Shown one piece after another: positions 27,094-35,358 of a DNA stretch of 64,000 nt. How positions within the stretch are numbered: the first letter of the stretch is position 1; the number at the start of each line of letters is the position of its first letter. Source of the DNA: Desulfobacula sp. (lineage in GTDB: Bacteria > Desulfobacterota > Desulfobacteria > Desulfobacterales > Desulfobacteraceae); the NCBI GenBank assembly GCA_018645325.1, contig JABGOU010000007.1, positions 1-64,000 on the forward strand, read 5' to 3'. The notes under the pieces were generated by a model. The model saw only the letters and a program-made list of their open reading frames with translations, did no database searches and was not told the origin of the DNA. Both the position numbers and the translations under genes were made by a program.

Positions 27094-28305
27094 CTATTCA
27101 ATGGCACCTGCCATGGTGAAAATAGGCAAATACATTGAAACAACCAGCCCTCCCACCACAATTCCAAGAAAAACAAGCATAAAAGGCTCTATCATATCTG
27201 TTAAATTTTTAACGGCCTGGTCTACCTCATCATCATAAAAATCGGCTATTTTTTCCATCATTATATCAAGTGCTCCGGTTGATTCTCCCACCGCAATCAT
27301 GGAACAGACCATGGAAGGGAAAACACCGCTTTCAAGCAAAGGATCAGACATAGACCTTCCTTCTGAAATTCCGATTTTGACATCTTGTATGGCAAATTCT
27401 ATCATTTTATTTCCAGATGTTTTTGCGACAATATCCAGGGTTTCAAGAAGTGAAACACCGCTTGAAATCATTGTACTGGTTGTTCTTGTAAATTTAGCCA
27501 CTGCCACCTTTCTTATCAAAATGCCCATAACAGGTAGTTTTAAAACCAGATTATCCATGAAAATACGACCTTTAGTCGTTGCATAGAAACGTTTAAACAA
27601 AAAAACGGCCGCAAAAATTGTGCCGATGATATAAATTATATTAGCAACGGCAAAATCACTTAGAGCCATGACAAATAAAGTAGGTGCCGGCAAACTTGCG
27701 CCAAAGTCGGCGAACATCTCTGCAAAAACCGGGATTACAAATACCAGAATGATAGCAACAACAACAATAGCAATAACAATGGTAATTATTGGGTATGTCA
27801 TGGCACCCTTGACCTGGCTTTTTAGTTTGGCCATTTTTTCCATATAAGCTGAAAGCCTTTTTAATATTACGTCAATAATACCACCAGCCTCACCTGCCGC
27901 AACCATGTTGATAAATAGTTCATTAAACGTCTCTGGAAATCTTTTCAAAGCATCTGCAAAGGATTCACCGGATTCAACCGATTCTTTGATTTTTTTAAGA
28001 TTTTTTTTAAAAGTGGGATTTTCCTGTTGTGAGTGAAGGATATCAAGGCATTGAAGAAGTGGTAATCCGGCATCAATCATTGTGGAAAACTGTCTTGAAA
28101 ATATAATAACATCTCTTTCTTTTACTTTAGGTTGAAGAAATTTTATATTCTCAAAAAGGTCTTTGGGTTTCTTCTTAATTTTGCTTTGTGTTATTTTTCG
28201 TCTTTGAAGATTTTGTGTTACCTGTTCTAAAGACTCTGCTTCCATTTCTCCCTTTACCTTTTTTCCTCGGGGATTTTTCCCCTTCCATTGATAAATCGTT
28301 GGCAT
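27094..28305 (-). CDS. pilC: Type IV pilus inner-membrane platform protein PilC (type II secretion F family)
   Basis: 403 aa from ATG 28305, with AAAGGA 6 nt upstream. Two homologous T2SSF domains are visible: FSRQFSTMIDAGLPLLQCLD and FTRTTSTMISSGVSLLETLD. Each is followed by an AGEAGG- or GESTGALD-type motif and hydrophobic helices (for example ITIVIAIVVVAIILVFVIPVF). The C-terminal helix is LVFLGIVVGGLVVSMYLPIF. It anchors the pilus assembly motor. No pilB, pilT or pilin gene is in the window. Confidence 0.92.
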   Translation of the reverse strand: MPTIYQWKGKNPRGKKVKGEMEAESLEQVTQNLQRRKITQSKIKKKPKDLFENIKFLQPKVKERDVIIFSRQFSTMIDAGLPLLQCLDILHSQQENPTFKKNLKKIKESVESGESFADALKRFPETFNELFINMVAAGEAGGIIDVILKRLSAYMEKMAKLKSQVKGAMTYPIITIVIAIVVVAIILVFVIPVFAEMFADFGASLPAPTLFVMALSDFAVANIIYIIGTIFAAVFLFKRFYATTKGRIFMDNLVLKLPVMGILIRKVAVAKFTRTTSTMISSGVSLLETLDIVAKTSGNKMIEFAIQDVKIGISEGRSMSDPLLESGVFPSMVCSMIAVGESTGALDIMMEKIADFYDDEVDQAVKNLTDMIEPFMLVFLGIVVGGLVVSMYLPIFTMAGAIE

Positions 28306-28376
28306 TATCAATCCTTTTCGTAATTTTTCAACTTAAGAACCGCAAAGTTTATAACTTGAACGAAATTGGTTATCTT

Positions 28377-28454
28377 TTGGCCCATCTACTTTGTTGCATC
28401 AAAGGCCGAATACGTATAGTATGCAATCTTTAATGCGCCTTGTATATGGGCCAA
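28377..28454. repeat. Imperfect 78-bp palindrome in the pilC / nucleotidyltransferase intergenic region
   Basis: Outer arms TTGGCCCAT (28377-28385) and ATGGGCCAA (28446-28454) match perfectly. The inner arms are similar with gaps (GCATCAAAG against CTTTAATGC). The centre near 28415 is ATACGTAT. This looks like a MITE/REP-type folded element. The whole gap 28306-28618 has no gene: short frames inside it lack ribosome sites. It should also hold the divergent promoters of pilC and the downstream gene, but I cannot place these. Confidence 0.6.
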
Positions 28455-28618
28455 CCAGGTTTTAAAGATTGGCCTTCGCTATTTGCGGCTCAACTTATTT
28501 CATTTGCGGTCCTAAGCTGCCTTTTAGAAAATTTAAAGCACCAAAGGCAGATCATTTGTAAAATCCAGACAGATATACTATATAAATTTTATCAATTGAT
28601 TACAACAGGAGTTATTCT

Positions 28619-31297
28619 TTGAGTAAAAAAAAGAAACTGATAAAACCCAGGACCATTATTACGAGTCATGTGAATGCAGATTTTGATGCCATTGCTTCCA
28701 TGTTAGCTGCTCAAAAATTATATCATGACTCGGTTATTATTTTTCCCGGATCACAGGAAAAAAATTTACGCGATTTTTTTATCAGTTCTACTAGTTATCT
28801 TTTTAATATGGCAGATCCAGGTTCAATTGATTTTTCAAGTGTATCCAGACTTGTGCTTGTTGACACAAGACAAAAAAGCAGACTGACACAGGTATATGAG
28901 TTACTTGAGAAAAACAATCTTAAAATAGATATTTATGACCATCATCCGTCTATGAAGGGCGATGTAACGGGGTCTTTTGAAATGATCAGGCAAACGGGTG
29001 CGACAACAACCATATTAACTACATTACTGCAAAAAAAAAAGATTACTCCCAGCCCTGAAGAAGCGACGATCATGGCATTGGGAATATATGAAGACACAGG
29101 ATCCTTCACTTATTCATCCACCACTAAAGAAGATTTAGAGCAGGCGGCTTTTCTCTTGTCCTGTGGTGCCAATCTGAACACTATAGTCAATTTTGTGGTT
29201 AAAGAAATAAAATCCGAACAGGTTACATGGTTGAATGAATTGTTGAACGAAATGACCCTTCATAAAATCAATGGTGTTGACATTCATATATCTGTGATTT
29301 CTTCGCCTACATATATTATGGATCTGGCGACAATCGTTCAAAAAATTGTCAGAATGGAAAACCTTGATATCTTTTTTGCTGTTGTGTTAATGGATAATAA
29401 AATCAATATCATTGCAAGAAACAGGATACCAGAGGTTGACGTTGGCAAAATTCTTTCAGGATTTGGGGGGGGCGGGCATTCTTATGCAGCTTCCGCAAAG
29501 GTTGATAACCAAACCCTGGCACAAGTTGAGATGAAGCTTATTGAACGGCTTCAAAAAGAAGTGAAAAGTATTCAAATTGCAAATCTTTTGATGGCTTCTC
29601 CTGCCATAACCATTGAACCTCACATTACCTGTAAAATAGCCGGAAACCTGATGACACGGTATAATATAAACTCATTATTGGTAGTGGATAAAAATAAAAA
29701 TTCCTATGAAGGATACATTACGCGACAAATAATAGAAAAAACAGTGCATCACAATCTGTCCCACCTTCCTGTTACAGAATACATGAATTCAGAAGCCCGC
29801 TATATTTCATCTCATGCTGATGTCTCCCAGATTGAAAATATAATTATTGAAGAAAAACACAGAATTCTGCCCGTTATAGACAATGGGTGGATTAAAGGTG
29901 TTATAACAAGGACAGACCTGCTCAACTATCTGGTGCAACATAACAAAACAATTAAACGCAATGATACTGAGCTGGGTGTTAAAAAAAATGCTAAAAAAAG
30001 ACGAATAGAAAATATTCTGTATCAAAGACTCGATAATCGGATAAAAAAATTGCTTCAAAGAATTGGTCAAATTGGCAATGAACTAGGTTTTAGTCTTTTT
30101 GTAGTTGGAGGATTTGTAAGGGATCTGCTGCTGAATAGACAAATCGAGGATATCGATATTGTTGTCGAAGGTGATGGGATTGAATTTGCCAAAGTATATG
30201 CGCAAAAAGAAGGTTGCAGAATTAATACCCATAGAAAATTTGGTACTGCCGTTATTATTTTCCCGGATAATTTTAAAATTGACGTTGCTTCTGCCCGGTT
30301 AGAATACTATACCATGCCGGCAGCACTGCCCATAGTTGAAAAAAGTTCCATAAAACTTGACCTTGCCCGGCGTGATTTTACCATCAATACTTTGGCAATC
30401 AATCTGAATCCAGATAATTTTGGAACAATGATAGATTATTTTGGTGCCACCAGGGATCTAAAAGATAAAACCATTCGAATCATCCATAATTTAAGTTTTG
30501 TTGAAGACCCCACCCGTATTTTCAGAGCTATTAAATTTTCAAATCGATTTGGATTTAAAATTGGAAAAGTAACTTCAAATTTAATTAAAAATGCCATTAG
30601 AATAGATTGTTTTAAAAACTTAAGCGGCCTTCGGGTTTTATCGGAATTAAAACAAATATTTGAAGAGGACAACCCTATTCCCGCTATTAGAACTATGGAG
30701 GCGTACGGTCTTGAAAAAGTTCTTCATAAAAATCTGACCATTATCCCCAATACATATCAATTGTTTGAGTCTGTGAATAAAATTTTGTCTTGGCACGATC
30801 TTTTGTATGTTAATGAGCAATATCCAAGGTGGTCGGTTTATTTTATGGCTTTATTAAACCGATGCTCTTTTAAAGTCTGTGAACAAATCTGCAATAGACT
30901 TAAAGTACCGATAAAAGAACGCAGTATCCTTTTTGATATGAGATATAAGGCTGAAAAACAGCTATACATACTGGAAAACTCATCTTCACCTTTTTCCAAC
31001 CAGAATCTGTATTGGGCACTCATTAATTTTAAAACAGAATATATTTTATACATGATGGCCCTTGCCAAAGATGAAGAGATTAAAAAAGCCATCTCTAATT
31101 TTTATACCCACCAAAGAAATATAAAACCTTATATTAAAGGAAGGGATTTATTAAAGATTGGAATACCACCTTCCCCTATTTTTAGTACAATCCTCAACCA
31201 GGTACTAAATGCCAAGCTGGACGGGCAATTGAAAACAAAAAAAGAAGAAATAAACTTTGCCAAAGAATATGCAAAGAAAAACAATTTTATTGATTAA
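28619..31297 (+). CDS. DHH-CBS-tRNA nucleotidyltransferase fusion (CCA- or A-adding type)
   Basis: 892 aa. The start is a TTG at 28619 with AGGAG 7 nt upstream. Domain order: DHH phosphoesterase (HVNADFDAIASMLAA, then DTRQ and YDHHPS), DHHA1 with FGGGGHSYAA, two CBS domains (about 330-440), then a class II nucleotidyltransferase head. The head has LFVVGGFVRDLLL and the DID metal-binding pair (IEDIDIVVEGDG), followed by RRDFTINTLAIN. The fused architecture is known from bacterial A-adding enzymes. Whether it adds CCA, CC or A only cannot be read here. trpS follows 61 bp later. Confidence 0.85.
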   Translation: MSKKKKLIKPRTIITSHVNADFDAIASMLAAQKLYHDSVIIFPGSQEKNLRDFFISSTSYLFNMADPGSIDFSSVSRLVLVDTRQKSRLTQVYELLEKNNLKIDIYDHHPSMKGDVTGSFEMIRQTGATTTILTTLLQKKKITPSPEEATIMALGIYEDTGSFTYSSTTKEDLEQAAFLLSCGANLNTIVNFVVKEIKSEQVTWLNELLNEMTLHKINGVDIHISVISSPTYIMDLATIVQKIVRMENLDIFFAVVLMDNKINIIARNRIPEVDVGKILSGFGGGGHSYAASAKVDNQTLAQVEMKLIERLQKEVKSIQIANLLMASPAITIEPHITCKIAGNLMTRYNINSLLVVDKNKNSYEGYITRQIIEKTVHHNLSHLPVTEYMNSEARYISSHADVSQIENIIIEEKHRILPVIDNGWIKGVITRTDLLNYLVQHNKTIKRNDTELGVKKNAKKRRIENILYQRLDNRIKKLLQRIGQIGNELGFSLFVVGGFVRDLLLNRQIEDIDIVVEGDGIEFAKVYAQKEGCRINTHRKFGTAVIIFPDNFKIDVASARLEYYTMPAALPIVEKSSIKLDLARRDFTINTLAINLNPDNFGTMIDYFGATRDLKDKTIRIIHNLSFVEDPTRIFRAIKFSNRFGFKIGKVTSNLIKNAIRIDCFKNLSGLRVLSELKQIFEEDNPIPAIRTMEAYGLEKVLHKNLTIIPNTYQLFESVNKILSWHDLLYVNEQYPRWSVYFMALLNRCSFKVCEQICNRLKVPIKERSILFDMRYKAEKQLYILENSSSPFSNQNLYWALINFKTEYILYMMALAKDEEIKKAISNFYTHQRNIKPYIKGRDLLKIGIPPSPIFSTILNQVLNAKLDGQLKTKKEEINFAKEYAKKNNFID

Positions 31298-31358
31298 ACC
31301 CTGAGTTTCTGCTAACTCCCTTTGATCAAAAAAATATTTAATTCAGGAATTAGTTAAC

Positions 31359-32369
31359 ATGAAAAATGCAGATTATTTAACAGGTATCACAACCAGCGGA
31401 ACCCCGCATCTTGGCAATTATGTCGGCGCCATTCGTCCGGCAGTTGAAACCAGTAAAAATAAAGAGCTTGAATCGTATTATTTTCTTGCAGATTACCATT
31501 CTTTAATTAAGAATCATGACCCAAACCTAAGAAAACAATCCGCACTTGAAATTGCAGCTGCATGGATCGCTTTAGGGTTGGATTATGAGAACTGTGTTTT
31601 TTATCGCCAGTCCGATATCCCTGAAATACCTGAATTGACATGGATACTCACAAGCCTTACTTCCAAAGGGTTAATGAATAGGGCCCATGCTTACAAAGCA
31701 TTAACAGCTGAGAATGAAGGGCAAGAATATAAAGACCCGGATAAAGGAATAACCATGGGACTTTTTTCATATCCAATACTTATGGCTGCAGATATTCTTA
31801 TGTTTAATGCCAGAAAAGTACCTGTTGGAAAAGACCAGGTTCAGCACCTTGAAATGACAAGGGATATAGCAGCAAAATTTAATCATGTTTATAAAAAACT
31901 GTTTATTCTGCCGGAAGTTGTCGTGGATGATACTTCTGCTGTTCTCTCAGGCCTTGATGGACGTAAAATGAGTAAAAGCTATCATAATTTTATTCCTTTG
32001 TTTGACACACAAAAGCGTCTTAGAAAATTGATCATGAAGATAAAAACAAATTCCCTTGGACCGGATGAGCCTAAAGATCCTGATACCTGCACTCTTTTTT
32101 CAATATATAAAGCCTTTGCAAGCAAATCAGAAACTTTTGCACTCACAGAACGTTACAAAAAAGGTATTGCATGGGGAACCATGAAACAGGAACTCTTTGA
32201 ATATATAGATGAAATATTGAAAAATCCTAGAAAAGAATATGAAGAGCTTGTGAAAAATCCATCTGATATAGATGCTATACTTAAAAAAGGAGCAATAAAA
32301 GCAAGAGAATTTTCTGTCCCCTTTCTTGAAAAAATAAGGGAAACTATTGGAATTCAATCAATTGCTTAA
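31359..32369 (+). CDS. trpS: Tryptophanyl-tRNA synthetase
   Basis: 336 aa class I synthetase. The HIGH-type motif is TPHLGNYVGAIRP at residues 15-27 and the KMSKS motif is exact in GRKMSKSYHN. The tryptophan-binding helix region DQVQHLEMTRDIA is typical. Its 3' end overlaps the convergent pseudouridine synthase gene by 26 bp, and no terminator is visible there. Confidence 0.96.
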   Translation: MKNADYLTGITTSGTPHLGNYVGAIRPAVETSKNKELESYYFLADYHSLIKNHDPNLRKQSALEIAAAWIALGLDYENCVFYRQSDIPEIPELTWILTSLTSKGLMNRAHAYKALTAENEGQEYKDPDKGITMGLFSYPILMAADILMFNARKVPVGKDQVQHLEMTRDIAAKFNHVYKKLFILPEVVVDDTSAVLSGLDGRKMSKSYHNFIPLFDTQKRLRKLIMKIKTNSLGPDEPKDPDTCTLFSIYKAFASKSETFALTERYKKGIAWGTMKQELFEYIDEILKNPRKEYEELVKNPSDIDAILKKGAIKAREFSVPFLEKIRETIGIQSIA

Positions 32370-33063
32370 TTTCCTCTGGAGTAAGATAACGCCATTTTCC
32401 TTCTTTTAAATTTTCAAGGTTGATATTCGCTATCCTGACCCTTTTTAATGTATAAACCTTGTTCCCTATTTTACTCACCATTTTGCGAATTTGGCGATTT
32501 TTCCCCTGTTTTAGAATAATATTGAATTTATTTTTTAAAAGACGTTTTATTTTTGCTTTTCTGGTTACTGCTTTGTCAATGATCATGCCCTTAGCCATAC
32601 GCTTTAAACCTGTTTCCGATATAGGATAAATTGTAGTCACAATATACTCTTTTTCATGATTAAAAGAAGGATGGGATAATTTATTGTGGAGATCTCCATC
32701 ATTGGTGACCAGCAAAAGCCCTTTGGAATCTTTATCAAGTCGGCCCACAGGATACACCCGTTCATCAATATCAATAAGGTCAAGAATAATTTTAGATTGC
32801 TGGTGTGAACAAGATGAGACATAACCCACTGGCTTGTTTAGGGCAATATATATTTTTGATGGGTTTTGTTTTAAAAGAATTGCTTCATTATCAAATAAAA
32901 TTTTGTCTTTTTCAGGATCAATTTTTGTTCCAAGTTCAGTGACTATTTTATTGTTGACCTTTACCCTTTTGTTTAAAATGTGCTCTTCTGCTTTTCTCCT
33001 GGAACAAAGTCCTGCATGTGCAAGATATTTTTGAAGCCTCATATTATGATCTGTATTCTGCAT
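32344..33063 (-). CDS. RsuA/RluB-family rRNA pseudouridine synthase
   Basis: 239 aa from 33063, or 232 aa from an internal ATG at 33042 that starts right after the argJ stop and fits the family start (RLQKYLAHAGLCSRRKAEEH) better. An S4 domain spans the N-terminus. The catalytic Asp lies in VGRLDKDSKGLLLVTNDGDL, and a GKNRQIRKM block follows. RluB, RluF and RsuA cannot be told apart safely. It is the last gene of the selD-argJ run. Confidence 0.9.
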   Translation of the reverse strand: MQNTDHNMRLQKYLAHAGLCSRRKAEEHILNKRVKVNNKIVTELGTKIDPEKDKILFDNEAILLKQNPSKIYIALNKPVGYVSSCSHQQSKIILDLIDIDERVYPVGRLDKDSKGLLLVTNDGDLHNKLSHPSFNHEKEYIVTTIYPISETGLKRMAKGMIIDKAVTRKAKIKRLLKNKFNIILKQGKNRQIRKMVSKIGNKVYTLKRVRIANINLENLKEGKWRYLTPEEIKQLIEFQ

Positions 33064-34213
33064 TAATTTTCACATAATTTTCACTAAAATCACAAAACAA
33101 GAAATTGTCTTGCTCCTTTCCAAGATTCAGATCCAGCGTAATGATTATTTCTTTGTTTTTCATGATTTGTGCTGTCTTTTTTTCAGCTTCGGGTCCCATC
33201 CAATTGCCTTTTATTACCAAAGGCTGGTCATCAAACAAAAGATCCATTTGATCAGGAACAACATGTGCTCCTGATCGCCCGGCAGCAGCGATTATCCTTC
33301 CCCAGTTCGGATCTTCTCCATAAATAGCTGTTTTAACCAGATTGGAATGCGCAATGGCTTCTGATGCCTTGAATGCATCCTCTTTTGTGAGAGCGCCTTT
33401 AACGATAATCTGTACAAGCTTGGTAGCGCCCTCCCCATCTTGGACAACCATTTTAGCAAGTTGGAAGCAGATATTATCAAGAACTTTTTGAAATATTTCT
33501 TCTGACTCAAAATTATTGATTTTTACCCCTGATGTATTGTTTGCAAGGGCTAAAAGAGTATCATTGGTGCTGGTATCCCCATCAATTGTAATTCGGTTAA
33601 AAGACTTCGCACTTGCTCTGGTTAAAGATAATTTTAAATCCTTAGCTGAAATCTGTACATCAGAACAAATAAAAGCCAGCATTGTTGCCATATCAGGTCG
33701 AATCATACCAGAGCCTTTTGCAATACCCATAATTGAAAATTTCTTGCCTTCAATAATTCCATTTTTTTTTATCACTTTCCTATGGGTATCTGTAGTCAAA
33801 ATAGCATCAGAAAAATCCTCTAAATGATCAAAGGAAAGTTGCGTGACAATATTTGGAATCTCTTTCTCAAATTTATCCATGGGAAGGTTTACACCAATCA
33901 CACCTGTTGAAGATACAAAAACAAGATCATCTTCTATGCCAAGAGATTTAGCTAGTATTTTAGAACAGGACAAGGCATCTTCAATTCCCTTTTTCCCTGT
34001 AAAACAATTCGCATTACCACTGTTCACAAGAACAGCCTGGCAAAAACCATTTTTTATTTTTTCTTTACCCAAAAGTACTGGTGCTGCAACTACTTTGTTT
34101 CTTGTAAATAGAGCAGCCACCACAGCTGGTTGCTCACAATATATAAGTCCCAGATCTTTTCCGCCATTTTTTTTAATTCCAGCAGGTATGCCGGCAAATT
34201 TAAAACCTTTCAT
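33044..34213 (-). CDS. argJ: Bifunctional ornithine acetyltransferase / N-acetylglutamate synthase
   Basis: 389 aa. The self-cleavage site is in KGSGMIRPDMATMLAFI, where the Thr becomes the beta-chain nucleophile. An oxyanion segment VSSTGVIGV and the DGDTSTNDT block are also typical. The C-terminus is inside LGKEQDNFLFCDFSENYVKINAEY. It transfers the acetyl group from N-acetylornithine to glutamate in cyclic arginine synthesis. A strong AAGGAG precedes the ATG. Mono- or bifunctionality cannot be decided from sequence alone. Confidence 0.95.
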   Translation of the reverse strand: MKGFKFAGIPAGIKKNGGKDLGLIYCEQPAVVAALFTRNKVVAAPVLLGKEKIKNGFCQAVLVNSGNANCFTGKKGIEDALSCSKILAKSLGIEDDLVFVSSTGVIGVNLPMDKFEKEIPNIVTQLSFDHLEDFSDAILTTDTHRKVIKKNGIIEGKKFSIMGIAKGSGMIRPDMATMLAFICSDVQISAKDLKLSLTRASAKSFNRITIDGDTSTNDTLLALANNTSGVKINNFESEEIFQKVLDNICFQLAKMVVQDGEGATKLVQIIVKGALTKEDAFKASEAIAHSNLVKTAIYGEDPNWGRIIAAAGRSGAHVVPDQMDLLFDDQPLVIKGNWMGPEAEKKTAQIMKNKEIIITLDLNLGKEQDNFLFCDFSENYVKINAEYRS

Positions 34214-34231
34214 TAAATCAACTCCTTTTTT

Positions 34232-35284
34232 CTATACAATGGTAATCCCCACAGACTCAGCAACCACATACCCAATTTTTTTTGCCACAGCAACACCTGC
34301 AGTTTCCAATGCCAAAATAAAATCCGTACATTGAGAATCAGGTACAGAAAGCAACAAACCACCTGATGTCTGGGGATCAAACAGCAGTTCCTCTTCAGGT
34401 TTTGACAAAGAGGTTTGTATATCAAAATTTTCAGAGTTCACCATTTGGCGATTACCCTTGTTGCTGCCGGTTGTCTCGCCTTTATTATACATCTCCCGGG
34501 CGTAAGGATAGATTGGTATCGCATTAAAATCAACTACTACTCTTGCGCCACACCCCAGGGATATCTCAAGGAGATGACCAAGAATGCCAAAACCCGTAAC
34601 ATCGGTGCAGGCATTCAAATCAAACTTAAGCGCTGTTGCTATGGCAATATCATTTAAGGATGCAAGCACAGGAAGGATATCCTTTTCAAGGTCTTTAAAT
34701 GGTAATTTGCCTGAACGAACTGCATTAAATAAGACGCCGGAACCAATGGGTTTTGTTAAGACCAGGGCATCGCCCGGTTTTGATCCCGCATTGGTTATTA
34801 CCCGCTTTGGATCAACAATACCATTAACGCATAGCCCATATTTTGGCTCTTCATCATCAATAGTGTGCCCTCCGACAAGGCAGGCACCGGCTTCAAAAAC
34901 CTTGTCATGCCCACCTCGCAAAATATCATGCAAAATCCCCATATCGAGACTCTTGGAAGGAAACATTACCAGGTTCAAGGCGGTAAGAGGTTTTCCTCCC
35001 ATTGAGTATATATCTGAAATCGAATTGGCCGCAGCGATCTGGCCGAACCAATAAGGATCATCAACTGGCGGCGTGATAAAATCTACAGTATTAATCATTG
35101 CCATATCAGAGGACAGTTTATAAACGGCTGCGTCATCAGCAGTTTCTATACCCACCAAAAGGTTTGGATCAGATGGGGGCGTAAGGCCCTTTAGCACATC
35201 CGACAGATCCGCCGGACTAATTTTTGCCGCTCAACCACAGGTCCTGGCCAAACCCGTTAATGTCTTCTTTTTAAATAATTGCAT
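34232..35284 (-). CDS. selD: Selenide, water dikinase (selenophosphate synthetase), selenocysteine-containing
   Basis: 350 aa including Sec18. The conventional frame starts only at 35197, but it is open upstream through one TGA (35231-35233) to ATG 35284, with GAGGA ahead of it. The upstream codons read TLTGLARTCG, Sec, AAKISP. This is exactly the SelD active-site region, where Cys or Sec precedes the conserved Lys. Downstream blocks typical of SelD are ETADDAAVY, DFITPPVDDPYWFGQIAAAN, the YSMGGKP loop and CTDVTGFGILGHLLE. It makes selenophosphate for Sec-tRNA. It lies 18 bp upstream of argJ. Confidence 0.94.
35198..35217 (-). promoter_or_regulatory. Putative bacterial SECIS hairpin in selD
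   Basis: On the minus strand, 13 nt after the UGA, a 7-bp stem (GUCCGGC pairing with GUCGGAU, two G-U pairs) closes a 6-nt loop GGAUCU. The loop starts 21 nt after the UGA. Bacterial SECIS elements lie within the coding frame directly after the UGA, with G-rich apical loops for SelB. Confidence 0.72.
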
Positions 35285-35358
35285 TTATTCATCCTCGTAA
35301 AATAAAAAATGTAATTTCTACTCCATGGAAATGTTCTTCAAATTATAGATTCTGATCC

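Noticed and set aside
28440-28622. Short plus-strand frame in the pilC upstream gap
   Set aside because: No ribosome site, no recognisable content, and it overlaps the palindrome and the TTG start of the next gene.
34584-35054. A 156-codon frame opposite selD
   Set aside because: It is a shadow of selD with no start signal; the real gene is on the other strand.
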